Shown here piece after piece: positions 1-7,533 of a stretch of DNA of 10,874 bases; the first letter of the stretch is position 1; each line of letters begins with the position of its first letter. The stretch is from DATEGZ01 sp035279905. Lineage in GTDB: Bacteria > Acidobacteriota > Vicinamibacteria > Vicinamibacterales > SCN-69-37. The position numbers and the translations under genes are program-made. The DNA is taken from positions 1-10,874 of the forward strand of contig DATEGZ010000061.1 in assembly GCA_035279905.1 (NCBI GenBank), read 5' to 3'. The notes under the pieces were generated by a model that was not told the origin of the DNA, did not search any database, and worked only from the letters and a program-made list of their open reading frames with translations.

Positions 1-1857
1 GGGTGTCGGCGTGGGCGCCGGCGGCTGCCCGGCTCCCGCCCCACGGCCCGTACCCTGCGCTGCGCCAACTTGCGGCGTCGGAGCGGGCTGCGGAGGCGGC
101 GGCGCATCGGGCGAAATCAACGTCGGCACGCTGCCCGCGCCGAAGTTCTGGCCCGTGCCGACGTACATCGGCTTGAGATCGGCGGCGGTCAGCTCGTGCG
201 ACCGCACGATGTGCGGCGTCACGATCATGACGACGTCGGTCGTCTGCACGGTGGACTGCGTGTGGCCGAAGAGCGATCGCAGCAGCGGAATCTCCATGAT
301 CCCCGGGAACGACTGCAGCGTGTTCGCGTCGTCTTCCTTCAGGAGTCCGGCGAGCAGGTTCGATTCGCCGTCGCGCAGGCGCAGCTCGGTCTGCGCGCGC
401 CGTGCGACGAAGCTCGGCAGCAGCGTGCCCGCGACGTTCACGTTCTGGCCGACGCCGCTGCGCTCGACCATCAGCTGCAGGATGATTTCGTCCTGATACG
501 TCACGCGCGGCGTGATGTTGAGGTTCACGCCGACCTGGCGATAGGTGTACGACACCTGCGGCTGCGTCGCCGCGCCGCCCGTCGCGAGCGGCAGGAACGT
601 CGTCGTCGCCACGGGGATTTCGTCGCCGAGGTTGAGCGTGATCTGCGCGTTCTCACGGCCGCGCACCTGCGGTTTGGCGAGCAGCTTCGTCTTGGCGTCC
701 GACTCGAGCAGGTGGATCTGCGCGGACGGCACCGTCATGTAGAAGTCCGCGGGGCTCACGCCGTTGCTGATGGTGTTCAGATTGAACGGCGGCGCCACTC
801 CCGGCGGAAACGTGCCGGACGTGTTGGGCGGCGCCACTTCCGGCGAGAACGAGAACCCGAGCGCGTAGTTCGAGAGCTCGAGACCCAGGTCCTTCGCGCG
901 CTGGCGATCGACCTCGAGGATCTCGACGTCGATCATCACTTCCGCGCGCGGCTTGTCGTTCGCCTGGATGATGTTGGCGATGATCTGCATCACCGGCGCC
1001 GTCGCTTTCACCTGCACGGCGTTGGCGGTCTTGTTCGGATAGATGATCGGGCGGATCGCCGGGCCCTGCGTGCCGAGAATCTGCGTGACGATCTGCACGA
1101 TTTCCGACGGATCGGAATTCGACAAATAAAAGATCTGCACGAACTGATCTTCGTACTTCAGCCGATTGGCCTGACTGTCCGCGTAGACGAAGATGCTCTT
1201 CGGCCCGTTGACCTTGAAGGTCAGCGTGTTGGCCGTCATGATCTGGTTGAGCGCGTCCTCGAGCGACGCGTCCACGAGGTTGATCTGGTACGGCTGATTG
1301 ATCGTCGGGATGATCGAGTCGTACGTGATGTTGATGCCGGTCTGCGCCGCGATGAACGTCAGCAGGTCGCGCACGGATCCGTTGAAGTTCGCGTTGACCT
1401 TCACGCGCGGATCGAGCCGTGGAATCGGCGATGCCTGCGCCGCCTGCTGCCGCAGGTCGTCGATCCGCGCGCGCGGACGCGACGCCTCCACCTGATCGCG
1501 AATCTTCCGCTCGATCTCGAGCGCCTTGGTGATCGCGAGCGTGTTGCCGGGATCGAGGTCGGCGGCCAACCGGTACTCGGCGGCCGCGCCGGGCAGCTGT
1601 TCCTGCTGCTCGAACGCTTTGGCGCGCTTGAGGTGGTCAGCCGAGGCGTAGCGCATCGATCGCTCGAGCGCGAGCTTGATGTCGACGCGGCTCGGATCGC
1701 TGTTGAGCGCCTGACGGTAGAACGCGACCGCGGTGTCCCAGTCGCCCTTGTCAGCGGCGGTTTTGGCGCTGCGCACGGCCTGTCCTGTCGCGCAGCCGGC
1801 GACAACGGCCACCGTTATCGCCACTGCGCTCACCCGGATGATTCGTGTCAGCACCAA
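1..1857 (-). CDS. gspD: Outer-membrane secretin (GspD/PilQ family) with lipobox and N-terminal TPRs, 3' end outside window
   Basis: Exit pore of a type II secretion or type IV pilus machine. The window holds 619 residues; the C-terminus continues past base 1. A signal peptide ends in a lipobox (VVAGC, Cys22), so the protein is probably a lipoprotein. Residues about 30-120 look like two TPR units with the NSDPSR and DLDPGN turn pattern. Residues about 148-225 resemble the secretin N0/STN domain, 235-305 an N1-type domain, and 305-552 the secretin barrel domain. Signature stretches in the barrel are VPSAQIHLLESDAKTKLLAKP, FPGIMEIPLLRSLF and VVMIVTPHIV. A Pro/Ala/Gly-rich tail follows. Start: TTG 1857 lies 9 bases after a GGAG at 1867-1870; the adjacent GTG 1854 is equally possible. 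An in-frame stop at 1879-1881 excludes a longer form. It is last in the visible operon, 21 bases after the PilP-like gene. GspD versus PilQ cannot be settled from this sequence alone. Confidence 0.93.
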   Translation of the reverse strand, partial: MVLTRIIRVSAVAITVAVVAGCATGQAVRSAKTAADKGDWDTAVAFYRQALNSDPSRVDIKLALERSMRYASADHLKRAKAFEQQEQLPGAAAEYRLAADLDPGNTLAITKALEIERKIRDQVEASRPRARIDDLRQQAAQASPIPRLDPRVKVNANFNGSVRDLLTFIAAQTGINITYDSIIPTINQPYQINLVDASLEDALNQIMTANTLTFKVNGPKSIFVYADSQANRLKYEDQFVQIFYLSNSDPSEIVQIVTQILGTQGPAIRPIIYPNKTANAVQVKATAPVMQIIANIIQANDKPRAEVMIDVEILEVDRQRAKDLGLELSNYALGFSFSPEVAPPNTSGTFPPGVAPPFNLNTISNGVSPADFYMTVPSAQIHLLESDAKTKLLAKPQVRGRENAQITLNLGDEIPVATTTFLPLATGGAATQPQVSYTYRQVGVNLNITPRVTYQDEIILQLMVERSGVGQNVNVAGTLLPSFVARRAQTELRLRDGESNLLAGLLKEDDANTLQSFPGIMEIPLLRSLFGHTQSTVQTTDVVMIVTPHIVRSHELTAADLKPMYVGTGQNFGAGSVPTLISPDAPPPPQPAPTPQVGAAQGTGRGAGAGQPPAPTPTP

Positions 1858-1866
1858 TTGATTTGT

Positions 1867-1870
1867 CTCC
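1867..1870 (-). promoter_or_regulatory. Shine-Dalgarno site for the secretin gene
   Basis: GGAG on the minus strand, 9 bases before TTG 1857 and 12 before GTG 1854. It sits in the 21-base gap after the PilP-like gene stop. The spacing slightly favours TTG; usage frequency favours GTG. Confidence 0.5.
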
Positions 1871-1878
1871 GCCTGTCG

Positions 1879-2439
1879 CTAGCCGCCGAAGCCCAGCGTC
1901 CGTTGACCTGAGCCGTCAATGTACGACACGACCACCGACGTCAGGCCAATCTTCACCACACGATATCGGCCATCGACGATCTGTCCTTCAAGCGCCTGAA
2001 ACACCGCGCCGCTGTCTGGATCCTTCAACGCGACCACGCGCCCGACATCCGGCCGATCCATCGCGCCGAGGCACCGCAGCTTGATCGGCGGCGGTCCCGG
2101 TGGTGGCGGCGGCGGAGGCGGCGGCCCGGGCGGTGGCTGCGCCGCCATCGGCGGTGGTGGCGGTGCCGGCTTCACGCCGAACCGAAACAGATTCCGTCCC
2201 GCCGAGGGCGCGTCGCCTTCCGAGGCGAGATCCGCGAGCTTGACCGGCTCAGGAAGCACCCCTTGCCCCTGTGCGTTCGTCCCGCCCGCCTTGGGATTGG
2301 ACGCTGCCGGACGCGTCGCAGCCGGTTCGGGGCCTCGGCCGAACTGGTACCACGCTAGCGCAGCGACGACCACGGCGAGCAGCCCCAGCCACATGAACTG
2401 GCGCCGGCGCTCGGGCCCCGGAGGCGGCAGGAGCTTCAT
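1879..2439 (-). CDS. PilP/GspC-like periplasmic adaptor with membrane anchor and polyproline linker
   Basis: Probable link between the inner-membrane PilN/PilO assembly and the secretin. It has 186 residues. A short cytoplasmic N-terminus is followed by one membrane helix (about 16-33, WLGLLAVVVAALAW), a flexible Ala/Pro region, a GRNLFRFG motif (81-88), a nearly pure proline/glycine stretch (92-118), and a C-terminal beta-rich domain (119-186). That domain has the PilP/GspC homology-region pattern: LRCLG..., VALKDPDSGAVF, VVKIGLTSVVVSYIDG. Start: the ATG at 2437-2439 overlaps the pilO stop as ATGA and has a strong GGAGGGG just upstream. The reading frame stays open further upstream, but that part is only out-of-phase pilO sequence. 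Proteobacterial PilP is usually a lipoprotein; this protein has an uncleaved-type anchor like GspC and no lipobox. The assignment rests on position and topology plus a weak domain match. Confidence 0.8.
   Translation of the reverse strand: MKLLPPPGPERRRQFMWLGLLAVVVAALAWYQFGRGPEPAATRPAASNPKAGGTNAQGQGVLPEPVKLADLASEGDAPSAGRNLFRFGVKPAPPPPPMAAQPPPGPPPPPPPPPGPPPIKLRCLGAMDRPDVGRVVALKDPDSGAVFQALEGQIVDGRYRVVKIGLTSVVVSYIDGSGQRTLGFGG
2086..2166 (-). repeat. Polyproline/glycine low-complexity tract in the PilP-like gene
   Basis: Residues 92-118 of the PilP-like protein are almost all proline with a few Gly, Met, Ala and Gln. At DNA level this is a run of CCG/CCA/CCT/CCC-type codons, with many closely spaced GG pairs on the plus strand. 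It acts as a stiff linker between the membrane anchor and the C-terminal domain. Such tracts slip in replication and are prone to length variation and sequencing error. Confidence 0.85.
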
Positions 2440-3017
2440 CGCTCCCCTCCGAGGAAGTACGTCGCGACGTCGAGTCCGACTTCGAGCTGGTTGTTCGCGT
2501 TCTGCTGCTGGTTCCCCTGCTGCGCCAGCTCGACCTTTTCCACGATGATGAACTGCTGCGCCGTTTCGAGGTTGTAGAGGAAGCGGCGGATGTCCTGGTA
2601 ATCGCCGCGCAGCGTCAGATGACACGAGAGGCGCTGCAGACGGCTGTCGCGAATCTCCTGTTGATCGGAATCACCCGTTTGAAACTGCACGCGCGCTTCG
2701 CGCGCCGCGCGCTCCACCCAGAACAGCACGAGCCGCACCGAGCTGGCCTTATCGGCCGGCAGCACGTCGGCGTAGAACTTCTTCAGCTCTTTGTCCGCTT
2801 CTTCCTTGCGCACCCGGGCGTCAGCGGCGCGCCGGTTCTCGAGCCGCGCCTGCCCGAGCTTCACGGTGGCGTCGAGCGCCTCGGTCTCGTTGCTCGCCAC
2901 GCTCCGGCGCAGCGGCAGGACCGCGAACGCGACGATGGCCACGTTGGCCAGCAGGAAGACCAGCAGCGGCAAGGCGACCTTGCGGCGCTCTTCGTAGGCG
3001 CGGCGCCAGATCTTCAT
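2436..3017 (-). CDS. pilO: Type IV pilus alignment protein PilO
   Basis: Bitopic inner-membrane protein that pairs with PilN and connects the cytoplasmic PilM ring to the periplasmic adaptor. It has 193 residues: a basic cytoplasmic N-terminus (MKIWRRAYEERRK), one membrane helix (about 15-35), a charged coiled-coil region (about 40-85), and an alpha/beta ferredoxin-like periplasmic domain. That domain carries the PilO-typical stretch LTLRGDYQDIRRFLYNLE (134-151), followed by IIVEKVEL. The C-terminal part contains a short Gln/Asn run (168-177). The ATG overlaps the pilN stop (ATGA), and its own stop overlaps the next ATG. Length and domain order match the family. Sequence identity to well-studied PilO is probably low, so the call rests on fold pattern and gene order. 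Confidence 0.88.
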   Translation of the reverse strand: MKIWRRAYEERRKVALPLLVFLLANVAIVAFAVLPLRRSVASNETEALDATVKLGQARLENRRAADARVRKEEADKELKKFYADVLPADKASSVRLVLFWVERAAREARVQFQTGDSDQQEIRDSRLQRLSCHLTLRGDYQDIRRFLYNLETAQQFIIVEKVELAQQGNQQQNANNQLEVGLDVATYFLGGER

Positions 3018-3607
3018 GGCCGCCCCTTCCCCGTCTTCGGCGGTTTCGGCGCGGCGTTTGGCGGATTGTACGCCGAGACGATCGTCGCGCTGAGCGTGCC
3101 GTCGTCGTTCTGCTGGAACGCGCTCGGCAGCACGTCGTAGAACGTGCCGTCCTCCTGCAGCTTGTCGTCGAACGTCGAGAGATCGCCGGCGGTCTTGGCG
3201 ACGACGATCATCGTGACGGTGAACACGCCCTTCTCGACCTTCGGCGAGACGGCGACGAGGCGCACGTCGAGCGGCAGCTTCTTCTCGATCAAGCCGAAGA
3301 ACACCGTCCAGGAGAACGTGCGCTGATCGATCAGCGTGTTCGCCTCGCGCGTCGAGCCGGCGAGCGACTTGAGCGTGTTGGCGTCGACCGTCCGGCGCAG
3401 GGTCTCGGTCTCGCCCTGGATCTTGCGGGTCTCGCCGGCGTCGCGAGCGATTTTGGCGGTGAGCTCGCTGCGGCGCGTGGACAACTTGATCAGCTCGGAG
3501 ATGTTGAAGGCCGCGAGCGCCAGGGCACCCAGCGCGATGAGCACCATCGCGATCGTGACGAAACGCTCGTTGTAGAACGGCCGGGTCGAGAGGTTGCCCC
3601 TCAGCAT
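3014..3607 (-). CDS. pilN: Type IV pilus alignment protein PilN
   Basis: Inner-membrane partner of PilO whose cytoplasmic N-terminus binds PilM. It has 197 residues. The N-terminus MLRGNLSTRPFYNER is a version of the PilN PilM-binding motif (usually INLLP). One membrane helix follows (about 17-37), then a coiled coil (about 40-80) and a periplasmic alpha/beta domain with FSWTVFFGLIEKKLPLDVRL and VTMIVVAKT. A Pro/Lys-rich tail ends the protein. Start: the ATG at 3605-3607 gives the conserved N-terminus. The frame is open to 3727, but the extra part is Cys/Arg-rich out-of-phase pilM sequence. It starts 10 bases after the pilM stop, with GAGG upstream overlapping that stop, and its own stop overlaps the pilO start. 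Confidence 0.88.
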   Translation of the reverse strand: MLRGNLSTRPFYNERFVTIAMVLIALGALALAAFNISELIKLSTRRSELTAKIARDAGETRKIQGETETLRRTVDANTLKSLAGSTREANTLIDQRTFSWTVFFGLIEKKLPLDVRLVAVSPKVEKGVFTVTMIVVAKTAGDLSTFDDKLQEDGTFYDVLPSAFQQNDDGTLSATIVSAYNPPNAAPKPPKTGKGRP

Positions 3608-3617
3608 GGTCCCGTCC

Positions 3618-4586
3618 TCATGCGGCCCGCCGCTCGCGCAGCAGGACGCCCACCGGCGCCGCGAGCGCGTCCATGATGTCAGGCAGCGGCTGCACCTGGC
3701 TCGGCAGCCCCGCCGCCGGCCGCACATCGACCGCCTCGGCCGGCACGTTCAGCCGATCCGTGATTTCCCGCCGGGCGAGCGGCGCGTTGCCGCCGGCCAG
3801 CGCGGCGCCAGCCAGCCACACGCGCGCGAACTTCGTTCCGGCGAGCCGATCTTCGTGATACATCGCCGTCTGGTGCACGAGCGCGCTGAGCGGCTCTTCG
3901 TCGATCGACGTGCGGTGCCGGTAGAACATCAACTGATCGCCGCGCATGATCGCGATCGTCGTCGCGTCCGAGGCCAGGCACACGAGCAGCCAGTCGTCGG
4001 CGGGCGCCGAGCCGGCGCCGATCACGGCGTTCATGACGTTGAAGCTGGCCAGATCGACGACGCCGGCGTGGATGCCGAGGCGGTTGGTGACGGCCTCGTA
4101 CTGACCGATCACGTCGCGCCGGGCGACGACCGCCGCCAGCGTCACCGCTTTGCCGTCGCCGCTCGCGCGGAAGTGGCTGACCTGCGCTTCGTCGATCGGA
4201 AACGGCGTGGCCTTGCGCAGCTGCCAGCGGATGAGCTGATCGAGATCGCTCGCGCGGCTCGGCATCTGCTCGAAGTTCAGGAGTGAGACGCGCGCGACGC
4301 TATCGGGCACGACGAGCGCCGCGCGGCGCGGCGACCCGAGGCCCGCGCGCTGGAGCGCGCTCTTCAGGGCGTCGGCCACCAGGCTCGCGTCCGCGATGTT
4401 CGAGCCCGTCAGCGCGGGCACGACCGCGCCGGCCGGCAGCGTCTCGGACGCGAACGCCGACACGACCGGGCCGCCCGATCCGCCGGAGAGCTCCGCGACG
4501 GTCACCCGTCCGGCGGCGATTTCGATCGCGACCGTCGGGGGCACCGGCGCGAACCAACCGGACTTGTTGGGGGAGGAGGTGCTCAT
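3618..4586 (-). CDS. pilM: PilM-like actin-fold pilus assembly protein, degenerate nucleotide-site motifs
   Basis: Cytoplasmic actin-fold protein that forms a ring under the machine and binds PilN. It has 322 residues, somewhat short for PilM. The phosphate-1 position reads AIEIAAGRVTVAEL (20-33), where PilM normally has a G-[IV]-D-[IL]-G start. A conserved PilM block follows at about 91-140: LVVPDSVARVSLLNFEQMP, then WQLRKATPFPIDEAQVSHFR. The second lobe has CLASDATTIAIMRG (203-216) in place of the usual D-I-G phosphate-2 motif, and VWLAGAALAGG (257-266) near the adenosine site. Start: the ATG at 4584-4586 overlaps the stop of the ATPase gene (ATGA) and follows a good GGAGG; the longer open frame upstream is a shadow of that ATPase gene. 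The family call is firm from gene order and the central block. Nucleotide binding is doubtful. Confidence 0.87.
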   Translation of the reverse strand: MSTSSPNKSGWFAPVPPTVAIEIAAGRVTVAELSGGSGGPVVSAFASETLPAGAVVPALTGSNIADASLVADALKSALQRAGLGSPRRAALVVPDSVARVSLLNFEQMPSRASDLDQLIRWQLRKATPFPIDEAQVSHFRASGDGKAVTLAAVVARRDVIGQYEAVTNRLGIHAGVVDLASFNVMNAVIGAGSAPADDWLLVCLASDATTIAIMRGDQLMFYRHRTSIDEEPLSALVHQTAMYHEDRLAGTKFARVWLAGAALAGGNAPLARREITDRLNVPAEAVDVRPAAGLPSQVQPLPDIMDALAAPVGVLLRERRAA

Positions 4587-6238
4587 TCGACGAAGGTCAC
4601 CTTGTTGATTTCGCGCAGGGTCGTCGTGCCGTCCAGCACGCGGCTGACCGCGCACTGGCGAAGGAACGTCATCCCTTCGTCGCGCGCGGCGCGCTTGATT
4701 TCCGACGTCGGACGCCGGTCGAGAATCATGTCGCGGATGCGATCCGTCAGATCCATCAGCTCGCAGATGGCGGTGCGGCCCTTGAAGCCGGTGCCGCCGC
4801 ACTCGATGCAGCCCGCGCCCTCGGAGAACACGTGCGTGCGGATCAGCTCGGGGTCCATCGCGGACTCGATGAGCTGCTCGCGCGTCACCTTCCCCGGCCG
4901 CCGGCAGTGATCGCAGATGCGGCGCACCAGGCGCTGCGCGAGCACGCAGTTGAGCGCGGACACGAACTGATACGCCTCGACGCCCATGTTCAGGAAGCGG
5001 CCGAGCACGTCGATGACGTTGTTGGCGTGCACCGTCGTGAACACGAGGTGGCCCGTCAGCGCCGACTGGATCGCGATCTGCGCGGTTTCCGGATCGCGGA
5101 TTTCGCCGACCATGATCTTGTCGGGGTCGTGGCGCAGGATCGATCGCAGCCCGCGCGCGAACGTCAGACCCTTCTTCTCGTTGATGGGAATCTGCGTGAT
5201 CCCGCGCAGCTGGTACTCGACCGGATCCTCAATCGTGACGATCTTGTCCTCGACCGTCTTGATCTCCGACAACGCCGCATACAACGTCGTCGTCTTGCCG
5301 CTGCCCGTTGGGCCGGTGACGAGCACCATGCCGTAGGGCTCGCGGATGTACTTCCGGAACCGGCGCATTTCCTCTTCCGGCCAGCCGAGGATGTCGAGCT
5401 TCAGCTCGGTGAACTGCTCGCTGATCGACTCCTTGTCGAGGATGCGGATGACCGCGTCCTCGCCGTGGACGCTCGGCATGATCGAGACGCGGAAGTCGAT
5501 CGCCTTGCCGCGCACGCGGAGCTTGAAGCGGCCGTCCTGCGGGACGCGCTTTTCCGCGATGTCGAGCTCGGCCATGACCTTGATGCGCGAGATGATCGTG
5601 CTGTGGAAGCGCTTGTCCACCGGCCGCATCGCCTGCTGCAGCACGCCGTCGATGCGGTACTTCACGTGCACGGCGTCGTCCTGCGTCTCGACGTGAATGT
5701 CGGACGCGCGGCGCTGCAGCGCGGTGAAGACCATCGAGTCCACGAGCCGGATCACCGGGCTGTCGCCCGAGGTCAGCTTCTCGACCGTGAGGTTCTCTTC
5801 CCCGCTCTCGTCCTCGCGGAGGATCTGGATCTGGAAGCCTTCGGTCGCTTCCTCGAGGACGCGGGTCGAGCTCTCGCTCTTCTTGAGAATGTTCTGAATC
5901 GCCGCCGGCGTGCCGACGCACACGCGGATCGGCGTGCTCAGCTGGACGCCGACCTCGTCGATCGTCTGCAGATCGCTCGGATCGGAGACGACGATGAGCA
6001 GCGTGTTGCCGTCGCGGCGGAACGGCACGAAGCCGTACCGCAGCATCAGGTCCGCGGGAATGCTGCGGAAGAGCGCGTGGTCGATATTGAAGTGCTCGAG
6101 ATCGACGAACTCGAGCTGGTAGCGCGCGGCCAGACGACGGGCCTTGAGCTCCTCGGCGGCGTGATCGGTCGGAGCCGCCGCCTGCGGCCCTGTCTCGACG
6201 TAAAGCGCTTCCGTGCTCTGCGGTGCCGGTTCAGCCAT
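4583..6238 (-). CDS. gspE: Type IV filament assembly ATPase (GspE/PilB family)
   Basis: Cytoplasmic hexameric ATPase that powers insertion of pilin or pseudopilin subunits. The full length is 551 residues. The N-terminal MshEN/GSPII_E_N domain spans about 30-120. The catalytic core has the Walker A GPTGSGKTTT (309-318), the aspartate box TIEDPVEYQ (335-343), the Walker B region DKIMVGEIRD (373-382) and the histidine box TGHLVFTTVHANN (395-407). A tetracysteine zinc site is intact: CDHC (442-445) and CIEC (477-480). This site is typical of assembly ATPases and absent from the retraction ATPase PilT. The ATG is 3 bases downstream of the platform-gene stop, with a weak AGGG inside the end of that gene. 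PilB and GspE cannot be separated confidently by motif; the gene is named for the family. Confidence 0.96.
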   Translation of the reverse strand: MAEPAPQSTEALYVETGPQAAAPTDHAAEELKARRLAARYQLEFVDLEHFNIDHALFRSIPADLMLRYGFVPFRRDGNTLLIVVSDPSDLQTIDEVGVQLSTPIRVCVGTPAAIQNILKKSESSTRVLEEATEGFQIQILREDESGEENLTVEKLTSGDSPVIRLVDSMVFTALQRRASDIHVETQDDAVHVKYRIDGVLQQAMRPVDKRFHSTIISRIKVMAELDIAEKRVPQDGRFKLRVRGKAIDFRVSIMPSVHGEDAVIRILDKESISEQFTELKLDILGWPEEEMRRFRKYIREPYGMVLVTGPTGSGKTTTLYAALSEIKTVEDKIVTIEDPVEYQLRGITQIPINEKKGLTFARGLRSILRHDPDKIMVGEIRDPETAQIAIQSALTGHLVFTTVHANNVIDVLGRFLNMGVEAYQFVSALNCVLAQRLVRRICDHCRRPGKVTREQLIESAMDPELIRTHVFSEGAGCIECGGTGFKGRTAICELMDLTDRIRDMILDRRPTSEIKRAARDEGMTFLRQCAVSRVLDGTTTLREINKVTFVE

Positions 6239-6241
6239 TGA

Positions 6242-7459
6242 TTACCCTGTCAGCGTCGACAATTTGAACAGCGGCATGTACAGCGACATCAGCAGCCCGG
6301 CGATCACCAGGCCCATGACGATCAGCAGGGCCGGCTGCACGAGATTCGAGAATCGGTCCAGGCTCGTCTCGTTTTCCTCGTCGTAGAAATCCGCCACGCT
6401 GTTCAACATGTCGGCCAGCGCGCCCGTGGACTCACCGACCTCCACCATCTCGACCGCGACGTGTGGAAACAGATCGCGCTCGGAGAGCGCCGCCGCCAGG
6501 CTGCCGCCTTCGCGCACCTGCCGGGCCACGCCGGTCAGCTTGTCGGCCATCGACCGGTTGCTCACGGCCTTCGATGCGATGTCGAGCGAGTTGACCAGCG
6601 GGATGCCGCCCGAGAGCAGCGTCGCCAGCGTGCGCGACACCTGCGCGGTGACGAACTTGCGCGTGAGCGGCCCGAAATACGGCAGCTTCAGCACCGCGGC
6701 GTGCAGCCGTTTGCGCTGCGCGGGCTGACGGAACCACAACACCGTGCCCGCGACGATCGCGATGAGCCCGGCGAAGATCACGCCCGCACTGCCGACCAGG
6801 TTCGTCGAGATCCAGACAACGATCCGCGTCGAGAGCGGCAGGTCGGCGCCGTGTCCGAACTGGTTGTAGAACTCGGCGAACTCCGGCACGACCTTGAAGA
6901 CGATCAGGCCGACGACCACCGCCGACAGCATCACGAGCACGGCCGGATAAATGAGCGCCGAGACCACTTTCGATCGCACGGAGTTCAGCACCTTGATGTG
7001 CTGGACGTAGCGGCGAATCACGCCCTCGAGGCTGCCGCTCTTTTCACCGGCCATCAGCGATGCGGTGTACACCGGCGGAAAGAGCCGCTGCGACTCGAAC
7101 GCCTCGGAGAGCGCCGTGCCGGCGCGCACCTTTTCATAGATGTCGTCGAGCGCCGCGCGGAAGAACGGATTCGGCACGCGCCGCCGCAGGATGTCGAGCG
7201 ACTGCACGAGCGGCAGACCCGCTTTGAGCAGCGTCGCGAGCTCTTGATTGAAGACAAGGAACTCCGCGGTCGGAATGCGCTTGCGCGTCGGCAGACCGAG
7301 GCGGAGGCTGCCAAGCTTGAGACTGCCCGCGTGGTGGACCGACAACAGGTAGAGCCCCTTCTCTTCAAGCTCCATGCGCAGCCGGGCCTCGCTGTCGGCG
7401 ATGTAGGTCGCCTCCATCACCTGGCCCGTCGTTGTCGCAACCCTGCAGCGAAATTCCAC
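6242..7459 (-). CDS. gspF: Inner-membrane platform protein (GspF/PilC family)
   Basis: Polytopic platform protein that sits over the assembly ATPase and transmits its motion to subunits in the membrane. It has 405 residues, the usual family length. The small N-terminal domain (1-55) has the GspF pattern and includes EATYIADSEARLRMELEEKG. Two tandem T2SSF domains follow. The first carries LLKAGLPLVQSLDIL (77-91) and LFPPVYTASLMAGEKSGSL (126-144). The second carries LLSGGIPLVNSLDI (281-294) and LFPHVAVEMVEVGESTGAL (330-348). Membrane segments lie at about 167-192, 218-243 and 373-398. Start: GTG 7457-7459, 8 bases after a GAGGG at 7468-7472; no ATG start is available at the conserved N-terminus. 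It is the first visible gene of the filament operon, 74 bases downstream of the transglycosylase gene. Confidence 0.95.
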   Translation of the reverse strand: MEFRCRVATTTGQVMEATYIADSEARLRMELEEKGLYLLSVHHAGSLKLGSLRLGLPTRKRIPTAEFLVFNQELATLLKAGLPLVQSLDILRRRVPNPFFRAALDDIYEKVRAGTALSEAFESQRLFPPVYTASLMAGEKSGSLEGVIRRYVQHIKVLNSVRSKVVSALIYPAVLVMLSAVVVGLIVFKVVPEFAEFYNQFGHGADLPLSTRIVVWISTNLVGSAGVIFAGLIAIVAGTVLWFRQPAQRKRLHAAVLKLPYFGPLTRKFVTAQVSRTLATLLSGGIPLVNSLDIASKAVSNRSMADKLTGVARQVREGGSLAAALSERDLFPHVAVEMVEVGESTGALADMLNSVADFYDEENETSLDRFSNLVQPALLIVMGLVIAGLLMSLYMPLFKLSTLTG

Positions 7460-7467
7460 CTGTTCGT

Positions 7468-7472
7468 CCCTC
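7468..7472 (-). promoter_or_regulatory. Shine-Dalgarno site deciding the GTG start of gspF
   Basis: GAGGG on the minus strand, 8 bases before the GTG at 7457-7459. It supports that non-ATG start, which also gives the family-typical N-terminus. Confidence 0.55.
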
Positions 7473-7533
7473 GCCTGCGTTCACCAGTTAGACCGCAAAA
7501 CCGTAAAAACGGCTGCCGGCCGCCCTGCCCTGC

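Noticed and set aside
70..1911. Long plus-strand open frame (613 codons)
   Set aside because: It is antisense to the secretin gene. The predicted product is dominated by Arg, His, Asp and Leu with no domain, as expected for a high-GC shadow frame.
2440..2625. Upstream in-frame extension of the PilP-like gene (62 residues)
   Set aside because: It overlaps pilO in another phase and has Arg/Pro/Ala shadow composition. The ATGA overlap with a strong ribosome site marks ATG 2439 as the start.
4283..6241. Long plus-strand open frame (652 codons)
   Set aside because: Antisense to the assembly ATPase and PilM genes, whose motifs are unmistakable. Its Arg/Asp/Ala-rich composition and lack of motifs mark a shadow.
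7499..7514. Short hairpin (minus strand AGCCGT-TTTT-ACGGTT) followed by a few T between transglycosylase and gspF
   Set aside because: Only about 6 pairs including a wobble, with a very short T run after it. Too weak to call a terminator, although it could attenuate.
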